Assembly (NCBI GenBank): GCA_965644295.1
Contig: CBFFRP010000190.1
Span: 1 to 64,000, forward strand
DNA length: 64,000 bases
Direction of reading: 5' to 3'
Source of the DNA: Paraphysomonas bandaiensis
Lineage: Eukaryota > Chrysophyceae
Of the stretch, positions 55,746 through 64,000 are shown one piece after another (position 1 is the first letter of the stretch; the number at the start of each line of letters is the position of its first letter). Below the pieces are notes generated by a model. The model did no database searches. It saw nothing but the letters and a program-made list of their open reading frames with translations, and was not told the DNA's origin. The translations under genes were made by a program, and so were the position numbers.

Positions 55746-58700
55746 CTAGTAGTAACCCCCTCCTTTAGGCGCTCGACCACCACCAGGAATAAATTGGCCT
55801 CCTTTATAGAATCTCGCTTCTCCTCCACTGCTACCTGAATAGTGTGAGGACATCGCAGGAGATGAAGGAGAGGTATAGTACCCCAAACGCTGAGGTGTAG
55901 AACGTGAAGAGTAAGCACGTTGGGGGTGAGGAATATCTCGAGAATACATATCTCGAGCATATGCCCCTCCAGCAGGAGCTCTCCATCCACTTGGCATAAA
56001 CTGCCCTCCCTTATAAAATTTATCAGTCGCTCCACTACCACCATGTTCAGGCGATATAAGACAATCCACACCAACAGGGCTTGACTGAACCTGAGAAGCC
56101 CTTCTCGTCTTCACAGGAGTGCGTAAAATACCAATGGTTTCTGGATCACTTTGCCGCTGAGCAAAGGATCTATTCCCAACCAATTGTCTTCCCCTTGAAG
56201 TGCGCATATCCGGAGTGCCATCATTCTTCAGTCCTGTCTGAACTCTCCCCTGATTCTCTTCCTCCAATTGCAAGGCCAGTGCCAACGACTCGGCTTCCAA
56301 ATCTCTTTGCTTGGCAAGCTCGCGTCCCTTCGATGTACGCATATCAGGAGTGCCATCATTCTTCAGTCCTGTCTGAACTCTCCCCTGATTCTCTTCCTCC
56401 AATTGCAAGGCCAGTGCCAACGACTCGGCTTCCAAATCTCTTTGCTTGGCAAGCTCGCGTCCCTTCGATGTACGCATATCAGGAGTGCCATCATTCTTCA
56501 GTCCTGACTGAACTCTCCCCTGATTCTCTTCCTCCAATTGCAAGGCCAGTGCCAACGACTCGGCTTCCAAATCTCTTTGCTTGGCAAGCTCGCGTCCCTT
56601 CGATGTACGCATATCAGGAGTGCCATCATTCTTCAGTCCTGACTGAACTCTCCCCTGATTCTCTTCCTCCAATTGCAAGGCCAGTGCCAACGACTCGGCT
56701 TCCAAATCTCTTTGCTTGGCAAGCTCGCGTCCCTTCGACGTACGCATATCAGGAGTGCCATCATTCTTCAGTCCTGTCTGAACTCTCCCCTGATTCTCTT
56801 CCTCCAATTGCAAGGCCAGTGCCAACGACTCGGCTTCCAAATCTCTTTGCTTGGCAAGCTCGCGTCCCTTCGATGTACGCATATCAGGAGTGCCATCATT
56901 CTTCAGTCCTGACTGAACTCTCCCCTGATTCTCTTCCTCCAATTGCAAGGCCAGTGCCAACGACTCGGCTTCCAAATTTCTTTGCTTGGCAAGCTCGCGT
57001 CCCTTCGACGTACGCATATCAGGAGTGCCATCATTCTTCAGTCCTGACTGAACTCTCCCCTGATTCTCTTCCTCCAATTGCAAGGCCAGTGCCAACGACT
57101 CGGCTTCCAAATCTCTTTGCTTGGCAAGCTCGCGTCCCTTCGACGTACGCATATCAGGAGTGCCATCATTCTTCAGTCCTGACTGAACTCTCCCCTGATT
57201 CTCTTCCTCCAATTGCAAGGCCAGTGCCAACGACTCGGCTTCCAAATCTCTTTGCTTGGCAAGCTCGCGTCCCTTCGATGTACGCATATCAGGAGTGCCA
57301 TCATTCTTCAGTCCTGACTGAACTCTCCCCTGATTCTCTTCCTCCAATTGCAAGGCCAGTGCCAACGACTCGGCTTCCAAATCTCTTTGCTTGGCAAGCT
57401 CGCGTCCCTTCGATGTACGCATATCAGGAGTGCCATCATTCTTCAGTCCTGACTGAACTCTCCCCTGATTCTCTTCCTCCAATTGCAAGGCCAGTGCCAA
57501 CGACTCGGCTTCCAAATCTCTTTGCTTGGCAAGCTCGCGTCCCTTCGAAGTACGCATATCAGGAGTGCCATCTTTTTTGGTGCCTTCATTTGCCCGCCTT
57601 GCAATTTCTTTACCTTTAGTCGTTCTCATATCAGGAGTTCCATCATCCTTCCTGCCTGTCCGTTTCCTGGCATCGGTAACGTAGTAAGGTCTACGGCTTT
57701 CACCCTCACGCACGGATGTGATTTCGATGTTACTACGACATATCTTATGTCCATCACCGTCTCGTATCTCGGTGAAAGTACGCACAAAAGCTGCAATAAC
57801 CTTCTCAGGCATGAGGTTTTTTGAGGCACATACAATAGCTACAATCCTGCGTGCTCTATCTGCAGCAGGTTTCGAGAGTGTCCCTCCTTCCAATATAACT
57901 TTCCTAATTTCTTTATCCAGAGCTAGATCCCCTTTGTCAGACATAGTTCTACTTCCCGACATGTTCCCATTGCGAGTCTTGAGTTGCAGATTGTCATTCC
58001 GGTTCATTGCGCGTACAACTGCTTCAGCCTCTGATCTTGTCAGTGAAGTACCTTGAATACGGAACACACAGTCAGTTACCTCAAATGACTGAATGTGAGA
58101 GGAGTTAGTAGTCCGCACTACCAAATCCTTTGACTGGACAAGGGCTGACTTCCCTGGGATTACATCACCGTCCTCATCCAATTTCACAAGACCATTCCTG
58201 TAAGCTGTGCACCGTTTGTCAACTTTACCATTTGAAGTCAACTTCACCACACCAGTAGATACTGCTTTAGATTGTAAGGGGTTGATCTCATTGCAGACAA
58301 CTCCGCGCTTCTTGAATCCCAATGCAGGGAAAGAAATACCAAATTTCTTAGACAAATCGGTCCGTGAGAATGAGCCAGTGATAGTACCGAGAGACTGATT
58401 ATGCACATTAGACGCAACAGACTCATCATATAGTGCTTTTATATGTTGATCGGTCATTCCGACATCTTTCAAGCTTTGCTTGAGATCGTCAACACCCAGT
58501 CCGTGCTCGAGGTCGTCAACACTCAGTCTGTGCTCGAGGTCGTCAACACCCAGTCCGTGCTCGAGGTCGTCAACACTCAGTCTGTGCTCGAGGTCGTCAA
58601 CACCCAGTCCGTGCTCGAGGTCGTCAACACCCAGTCCGTGCTTGACGCTCTCAGAGATAGAATCATTGTACAGTATCTCTATAGCCCCAGGGCTCAAGCC

Positions 58701-58751
58701 AGTATCACTTAAATTCTCTTTCAATTCTGCTAAATCATACTCATATGTCAT
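55746..58751 (-). CDS. Tandem-repeat protein with ten 45-aa repeats, 1001 aa
   Basis: Single exon. I do not recognise the whole. Near the N-terminus are six 9-residue repeats (HGLGVDDLE/HRLSVDDLE, residues about 37-90). A folded-looking middle part follows (about 125-360), with an EAEAVVRAMNR helix. Then come ten near-identical 45-residue repeats, each DGTPDMRTSKGREL plus a helix LEAESLALALQLEEENQ, preceded and followed by degenerate units. The helix resembles ubiquitin-interacting motifs (acidic patch, LxxAL core) but lacks the usual Ser. The C-terminus holds two FYKGGQF(I/M)P repeats in a Gly/Ser/Tyr-rich tail. The ATG at 58751 is used, since the longer frame needs TTG. Repeats are almost identical at DNA level, so array length probably varies between alleles. 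Confidence 0.85.
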   Translation of the reverse strand: MTYEYDLAELKENLSDTGLSPGAIEILYNDSISESVKHGLGVDDLEHGLGVDDLEHRLSVDDLEHGLGVDDLEHRLSVDDLEHGLGVDDLKQSLKDVGMTDQHIKALYDESVASNVHNQSLGTITGSFSRTDLSKKFGISFPALGFKKRGVVCNEINPLQSKAVSTGVVKLTSNGKVDKRCTAYRNGLVKLDEDGDVIPGKSALVQSKDLVVRTTNSSHIQSFEVTDCVFRIQGTSLTRSEAEAVVRAMNRNDNLQLKTRNGNMSGSRTMSDKGDLALDKEIRKVILEGGTLSKPAADRARRIVAIVCASKNLMPEKVIAAFVRTFTEIRDGDGHKICRSNIEITSVREGESRRPYYVTDARKRTGRKDDGTPDMRTTKGKEIARRANEGTKKDGTPDMRTSKGRELAKQRDLEAESLALALQLEEENQGRVQSGLKNDGTPDMRTSKGRELAKQRDLEAESLALALQLEEENQGRVQSGLKNDGTPDMRTSKGRELAKQRDLEAESLALALQLEEENQGRVQSGLKNDGTPDMRTSKGRELAKQRDLEAESLALALQLEEENQGRVQSGLKNDGTPDMRTSKGRELAKQRNLEAESLALALQLEEENQGRVQSGLKNDGTPDMRTSKGRELAKQRDLEAESLALALQLEEENQGRVQTGLKNDGTPDMRTSKGRELAKQRDLEAESLALALQLEEENQGRVQSGLKNDGTPDMRTSKGRELAKQRDLEAESLALALQLEEENQGRVQSGLKNDGTPDMRTSKGRELAKQRDLEAESLALALQLEEENQGRVQTGLKNDGTPDMRTSKGRELAKQRDLEAESLALALQLEEENQGRVQTGLKNDGTPDMRTSRGRQLVGNRSFAQRQSDPETIGILRTPVKTRRASQVQSSPVGVDCLISPEHGGSGATDKFYKGGQFMPSGWRAPAGGAYARDMYSRDIPHPQRAYSSRSTPQRLGYYTSPSSPAMSSHYSGSSGGEARFYKGGQFIPGGGRAPKGGGYY
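56206..57573 (-). repeat. 135-bp tandem array inside the repeat-protein gene
   Basis: Ten full units of exactly 135 bp plus partial units at each end, differing by a few single-base changes per unit (for example GATGTACGC/GACGTACGC, GTCTGAAC/GACTGAAC). The multiple-of-three period keeps other frames open too, including a 512-codon antisense frame. Confidence 0.97.
58480..58641 (-). repeat. 27-bp tandem repeats, six copies
   Basis: Units of GTCAACACCCAGTCCGTG type, alternating CCCAGTCCGTG and CTCAGTCTGTG. They encode HGLGVDDLE and HRLSVDDLE in the same protein. Confidence 0.95.
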
Positions 58752-59364
58752 CGTTGTTAAATCCAACTTCTACTCTATTTTAATTTAGTTTGTCATGTGA
58801 TGGTGTTGTGAGGTGCTGTGATTCTAATCTCTGACCCTGCTATGGTTAGGCAGCTACTGCTCCTGTACTTCGTAGATATCATCTTGATACGCACCTCCCC
58901 ATAGCGTATACACCTGCTGTGTATATGTATATGTGTGGGGTTCAAGACCTGTTCTAGGACTCTTCCTGGAATTTCTTGATCATATACAGCAGAGTACAGA
59001 GTGTATACATGATTTTTTGGAAATACACTATGCACAAATACTGCACTGCACTCTGTACAGCAGAGTATAGCTGTGCAAAACTAGGAAAATCCTACTTTTT
59101 TAGAACAAAAGTTTTCAAAAAGGTAAGATTTCTCTGTAAGTCTACCATATAGTGCTGCGTATATATGAATGTGTGCTGCATATATGGTACGAATATAACG
59201 ACATGATTTTGTCGTTAAGACCATCACATGACTCTGCAGTCCCATAAACGACATCAACGTAATCTACATATCATACAAGGCTCAAAGAAGATGTATATAT
59301 CTGTACTGAACCCCTCTCTACACTTCTAATCCTATAACTAATACCAGTGAAGCTTTCATTCACA
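58752..59364. promoter_or_regulatory. Divergent promoter region with TACAGCAGAGTA motifs
   Basis: 613 bp between the repeat-protein and coiled-coil gene starts. TATACAGCAGAGTACAGAG (58983-59001), GTGTATACATG and TGTACAGCAGAGTATAGC (59049-59066) recall motifs before other genes. Confidence 0.4.
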
Positions 59365-61513
59365 ATGAGCACCTCTGATATGGTCAATCTCCGTTGGCAA
59401 CATATACGTGCAGTAGAGGCTGGACAGAGCCAACAACAGGAAATAATACGATTAAAGCAATTGCTACAAGAGAAAGATAAGACAGAGGGGTCCTATAAAG
59501 AGAAACATAATCAACAGCGTCGCAGATTGTGTGCTGATATTCGTCAACTCAAAATTAATTTGGAGAGTTTGAAATCAGAACTGATAGCAAGCAAAACTAA
59601 ATATGCTGTAGACGTCGGGTCCATGAGCTCTCAATTTACTAAACTGGCGAGTGCTATCAACAAGCTGTCTGTAAGTAGGGCCGACGCTTCTGACAGAGAG
59701 AAAATGCAGGCTACGGAATTGTACAATTTGCGGCTCAAGTTAAGTGAACAGGAACAACGAGCGAAGCTGTTGAGCGAAAAGTCATCTGGTCAGTCACAGT
59801 TGCTTGTTGCAATGCGTGTTTAATTGAAGTGCAGGGGATATATCACGACTGCGTAGTGAGATCGTCAGCCTCAGAGAAGCACATGAAAAAACATCAGCTG
59901 AGAGCGAAGCGAAATCTAAGCAGATTTCTTTACTCCAAGATGAAAAACAAGCCTTGACAGAGAAATTTGATGTAAGTTTATTTCGAAATGTAGATGCGAT
60001 CTATAGGATATTACATTTGTGTATATACCAAGTCATCGTGTCTAATCCTCGTTGCAAATAGTTGGCTAGTAGTAAGATATCCACACTTCAGAAGGCGATG
60101 AAGAAAGCCCAGGAAGAAGAAAGAACTAAGTATGAGTCGCAATTACGTGAACAAACTAATACACTGGAACAGTATGAGGAGGTACAGTTTGTAAATAAAA
60201 AATGAGCTGTGAACACACAACATTAGAATTAATTTTACCGTATTACTGTATTTTGTGAGTTGTCTAAGCTTGTAACTTGTGCAGCACATTCGCAGTTTAG
60301 AGTTATCTAATCGAGAACTAACTGAAGAAAATGCCAAGCTTAGATCCGAGGTATGTCGGCTGTATGGTTTTCTCATATTCTGTGCTGTGAAGACGTAATT
60401 CAGGCCGTAGACAGCTGTTAATAGAAACAGAGCATGATTAATAGTATGGTTGCACCTTCAGGTGGATAGGCTGATCGCTGCTCAGAGTGTGCCGAAGAAG
60501 TCACAGTTTTCGAAGTATGTGGATCTCAAAGTGGAGAATGCAAACCTTCAGGTACGTTTTGAATTCATCACAGTGCTGCACACTGTCGTGTACAGTGTGT
60601 GATAGCGCACTATATATTTTGTAATATATGTGTTGCAGGCGAAGGTGTCGGAGATCGAAAGGCGACAGTCTATGTTTCCCGCACGCCGTATGTCTAGTAT
60701 GCCCTCCCAAGAGCGCAAGTCTTCCAATGCTGAGCGTCGTTCGACTACTTATGGGCAGGTGGGATCAAGCTCGGCCTCTGGGGAGAGAAGGGAGTCGCAT
60801 AGGCGAGTTTTTAGCTCTCAGACCCCCCCGTTGGAATCACAGGAAAATAATGCTTTAGATGGTTTGGATATGATGACTTTTAGTGTAATGATTTAATTGG
60901 ACTGTTATTAGGCAATTCTGTTAATAATAGTAGTGCACAGTCTTCCCGCCGCCCCTCCCAAGATCACACGGTTTCCTTCGATTCTAAACCTCAATCTGTC
61001 GACAATTCTGCCGACAGCGACGGGAGCAATGACTTAGTCCTCGCGAAGAAGCCCTTCCAGCCAAACCCGCCTATATCTCCTCCAACGTCAGGTTTTGTAT
61101 CTCGGCAGTCAGCTAGGGGTTTAGATAAAGGGTTTCCGATACCTAATCAGAAAAATCAAACGAGTGCACAAGAAAAAAAGAAAGAACCAAGACCTTCGCA
61201 ATATCGTATTGATTCGACTGAGACCAGTCTTGACTTTACATCTGGACTCACCGGAAGCAACGTCCGTAGACGACCAACAATAAGAACTAATTCTTCTGGA
61301 ACTGAAAAGTCACCTCGACCAGCAACAAGTGAACCAAGTCGTTCCCCACGTGTAACATCCATTTCGTTTAATAATCCTGCAGGCAAAAATGTGACCCATC
61401 GGACTGGTAATCAGCCAGTAGCTGTTGATGTTGGTGTTCCTTTAATGGGGAAATCTACTCGAGAGAGTCTAAGACAAAGAAGTGGAGCTTCTAATGTTGA
61501 TTATTCTGTATAG
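59365..61513 (+). CDS. Coiled-coil protein of unknown function, 553 aa, 7 exons
   Basis: Exons 59365-59788, 59835-59971, 60062-60181, 60285-60350, 60462-60551, 60639-60861, 60912-61513; 1662 nt, all phases consistent. Introns are 46-111 bp, longer than in neighbouring genes. Residues about 10-300 are heptad-rich (for example LKQLLQEKDK, LRLKLSEQEQRAKLL, KKAQEEERTKYESQLREQ), so a long parallel coiled coil is likely. Residues about 310-553 are Ser/Arg/Pro-rich and probably disordered. There is no ATPase, kinase or membrane segment. It could be a cytoskeletal, centrosomal or scaffold protein; no family is recognised. The start is the ATG giving MSTSDMV; the longer frame needs GTG. Confidence 0.85.
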
Positions 61514-61728
61514 TTTTGTACTCCAACTAGATTTTAGTTCGTCCTATACAATTGTAAGTTCGTGTTGCAGATTTATATGATCCTATTTTGTATCCTAAGT
61601 AATATTCTATTTTCTGATCAATCTTGTTTAGCAAGGTCTAGCAAGAATGTAGTGAACACACAGTCCTGATAAAGTAGGCTTTTGACAAGTAGATTTTGTT
61701 TAGAAAAAACTGCACTACGTTTATTTCT
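61514..61728. other. 3' flank of coiled-coil gene
   Basis: 215 bp, AT-rich. TAGCAAGGTCTAGCAAGAAT is a short direct repeat near 61630. Nothing else seen. Confidence 0.4.
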
Positions 61729-61965
61729 TGTTAGAGTCGGGCATTGCACTGAACTTAACCTTGCTCTTCAAGTAAGCCTCAACCATACATGTTACACATT
61801 CATATTCACATATACACATATAATTATTGACAACATCTGATGAACATGTGTTTACGGAAACATCTGTTGATCATATGTTCATCATTCACTCCTATATCTT
61901 TTATAGCCACGCATCAGTGGAAGCTAAATTTAATTCATTTGTAACTATATTCACCCAGCTCAACA
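61729..61965 (-). repeat. Decayed family B copia LTR
   Basis: TGTTAGAG to CTCAACA, 237 bp. Colinear with the element 3 LTR (CTGAACTTAACCTTGCTCT, ATATGTTCATCA, CTATATCTT, TATAG, CACATCAGT-like and TTTAATTC.TTTGTAACTAT blocks) but missing about 100 bp. No matching target duplication (TTTCT / CTTTT). Confidence 0.75.
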
Positions 61966-62407
61966 CTTTTAACCACAATGTGAGATAGTTTTATACGAAA
62001 ACGAAGTCTCGTACAACTAAACAAGAAACTAGAACACTGTTGTGACCTTGTCTGTTAAAGTGTATTTCTAATATCTGGTTTACACTGATATCCTTAACAG
62101 CTACACAGACTTAATATTATAGTTACTAGCTATATCAAGTGCACTTTTAACATTATAAAAATACATTTCCTAGTGCATTTGAGACTTGGTAATGTTGGAA
62201 GTGCTCTGGGAAAAGCAGCTCCGAGGTGAGAGAAGGGTTTTGGGAGGAGCAACATTTCTCGAATGCCAACATGAATGCTGGATTGATAGAGAAAGTTTAT
62301 AGCGTGGTAGCGGTACGATTGATTAATACATAGAGTGTAAAGTATCACCAAATGCGCCGACTGCGTATCACTTGTAGGAGTGAGTGATATGAGATGATTT
62401 TCTTCTC
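61966..62407. other. Intergenic DNA between LTR remnants
   Basis: About 440 bp with no recognised gene. Confidence 0.4.
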
Positions 62408-62431
62408 TAACCCTAATCTTGACCCTAACCC
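62408..62431. repeat. Short telomere-like CCCTAA stretch
   Basis: CTAACCCTAATCTTGACCCTAACCC: three CCCTAA-type units, one diverged, ending exactly where the family C LTR begins. Confidence 0.5.
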
Positions 62432-62724
62432 TGTTGGGAAATGCTCATTTTACTTAGATCAAAGAGAGATTAAGTTGTTAGACTAGATAGATTTATTAAT
62501 ATCGTTTACACAAATTGTGTTAAACAACACAAGCTCGTTTTGTGCCATGCATAAATCACTACTTCTGTAGACCTTTCGCTACTAAACATATCTTGAAAGA
62601 GCAAACTATTTCAGTTTTCTCAATATCATAACAGCATCTACACATCACCATACTTCACTGTATTCTCGTACATTGTCTTCAAGTACCACATTGAATATAC
62701 TAGGATACAGTCCATATTCTAATA
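62432..62724 (-). repeat. 3' LTR of copia element 4
   Basis: 293 bp. In element orientation it begins TATTAGAATATGG (TA rather than TG at the terminus) and ends TTCCCAACA. It aligns throughout with the solo LTR at 35450-35743. Confidence 0.88.
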
Positions 62725-62897
62725 CTCCCACTCAATGTAGAATGCAGTGATACGAAACAACAATGAGTACAGTGATCTTCATGCTATAAACTAGTCTCAT
62801 AGGTAAAATAGATGTGAAATCTTATCAAGATACATATATAACTAGCAGTCAACTAGATATATAGTTATGTGGGATTCTCACCCACTAAAACACACCT

Positions 62898-64000
62898 TTA
62901 ACCTCTTCGGGGTCGCTTCTTCTGCTGCTCCTCAACTCTGGTTGACACACTTCTCTTAACCCCGGTAATAGTTTTCTCATGACGACTGAAAAGTTTCGTT
63001 GACAATGCCTTCGTGAAAATATCAGCCGCCATATCATCCGTCGACACATGAATCAACTTTGCCGTAGGAAATTTTCCATTTACATGCTCTCTCACCCAGT
63101 GATACTTGATGTCTATATGCTTCGACCTCTTATGATACACAGGATTCTCGGAGAGATCTTTCGCACTCTTGCTATCCATAAAGAATGGAGTCGGCTTCGC
63201 AACTAAGAGCCCGAGCTCCTTGAACACCCCCGAAGCCACACCAGTTCTTGCATAGCCGCATACTCCGCCATATATTCAGATTCCATGCTCGAAGTTGCAA
63301 CTGTGGTCTGTAGTTTAGACTGCCAGGCCAATGCGCCTGCACATAAGAACACAATGTATCCTGTTGTCGATCGCCGAGTCAGTCTATCACCAGCCCAATC
63401 TGAATCACTGAACACATGTAAGTCGAACTCACTCCCACTGAATCTGATGCCCTCATCAATTGTTCCACGCAAATATTTCAATAAGTGAATCGCCAGTTTG
63501 CACGATGCATATGTCGGACAACTACTAAATCGAGACAATAACCCCACTGCATAAGCCAGATCAGGTCTAGTATGCATTGCTAGATACAACACTGCTCCAA
63601 TAATTTGCCGATACGGAAATGAGTCAACCCACTGCTTCTGCTCCTCCGTAAGTTCACGTTCCTCTGCCAACAGATCCTGAACATTAGTAGGTAGTGGGGC
63701 CTCCTTATTCTTACTACTCTTTCCCATAACTGAGCTGAATTTCTTGATAATATTCTTAGCATACTCAGATTGATCTAACATATACCAATTTTCTCCTCTG
63801 GTTATCCTGATGTTCAGAAATCGCTTACACACTCCCAGATCATGCATCTCGAATGTTTCACAGAACCTACGCTTTACGCTTTCCAAGTAAGTCAGATCAG
63901 CGGATGCAATTATGATATCATCAACATATATCAATAATAAATGCAGTTTTCCGTTACTCCATCGCATATACAAACACGTATCCAAAATACACGGAGTAAA
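62898..64000 (-). pseudogene. Pol of copia element 4 (RT and RNase H), frameshifted, cut by window end
   Basis: From the window edge the frame reads RT with YVDDIII, then LNIRITRG and SFPYRQIIGAVLYLAMHTRPDLAYAVG. RNase H follows with SDSDWAGDRLTRRSTTGY and ATSSMESEYMAEYAAMQELVWLRG. The frame shifts at about 63230 in a run of five C (plus strand), where element 1 has six. The second frame continues GLLVAKPTPFFMDSKSAKDLSENPV to a stop at 62898. As in element 2, a one-base homopolymer loss is the only break seen. Confidence 0.92.

Larger units (their letters stand above)
62432..64000 (-). mobile_element. Ty1/copia LTR retrotransposon, element 4 (family C), 3' part
   Basis: A 293-bp 3' LTR (62432-62724), a polypurine tract (plus-strand CTCCCACTCAATG at 62725) and the RNase H and RT parts of Pol run leftward on the minus strand; the rest lies beyond the window. 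Pol is clearly diverged from families A and B. A solo LTR of the same family is at 35450-35743 and a relic at 15762-15936. The left flank is AACCC. Confidence 0.92.

Noticed and set aside
56081-57619. 512-codon plus-strand open frame with a 45-residue repeat
   Set aside because: It is antisense to the repeat-protein gene. The 135-bp period is a multiple of three, so any stop-free unit stays open for the whole array. The minus-strand frame extends far beyond the array and has non-repeat domains.

Overview
This is a window of nuclear DNA from a eukaryote, most likely a unicellular protist; I cannot name the species. Genes are split by GT-AG introns, mostly about 45-60 bp. The household genes are eukaryotic: a TRAPP subunit, a Golgi GDP-fucose transporter, an ELMO-domain protein and a TKL-type kinase. 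The repeats are Ty1/copia LTR retrotransposons and a hAT-type DNA transposon. There is no operon structure, rRNA or CRISPR. Exon maps for eleven genes were worked out by hand from splice signals and reading-frame phase. In the ten multi-exon genes the exon lengths sum to whole codons.

Layout. 1-11 kb: two nearly identical copia elements (family A), same strand; the second carries a 5-bp target duplication. 12-18 kb: GDP-fucose transporter, a decayed kinase-like gene, LTR relics and a membrane-protein gene. 19-25 kb: a family B copia element with identical LTRs but a broken polyprotein. 25-34 kb: a 2OG-Fe(II) oxygenase-like/Ctr copper transporter fusion, a 169-bp hAT MITE, an unrecognised basic protein and a GH27 alpha-galactosidase. 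34-41 kb: a Dus-family enzyme, LTR relics, a sulfotransferase divergent from an MFS transporter, an ELMO protein and a 446-bp GTAT microsatellite. 41-45 kb: a disrupted unknown gene and a hAT transposase relic between inverted repeats, then an Asp/Glu racemase-family enzyme. 45-53 kb: TRAPPC5, a large secreted protein with a C-terminal sulfotransferase domain, and a TKL-type kinase. 55-61.5 kb: a 1001-residue protein built of ten perfect-period 45-residue repeats, divergent from a coiled-coil protein. 62.4 kb to the end: a family C copia element that runs off the window.

Working together. The GDP-fucose transporter, two secretory-pathway sulfotransferases and the alpha-galactosidase would suit a cell that makes sulfated fucose- or galactose-containing surface glycans; this is inference. 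Mobile elements have layered on one another: families A and B each jumped into a copy of the same roughly 450-bp repeat (called X here), and LTR relics of families B and C sit side by side twice. A GTATAC/CAGCAG-rich motif recurs 90-200 bp upstream of many start codons and may be a promoter element.
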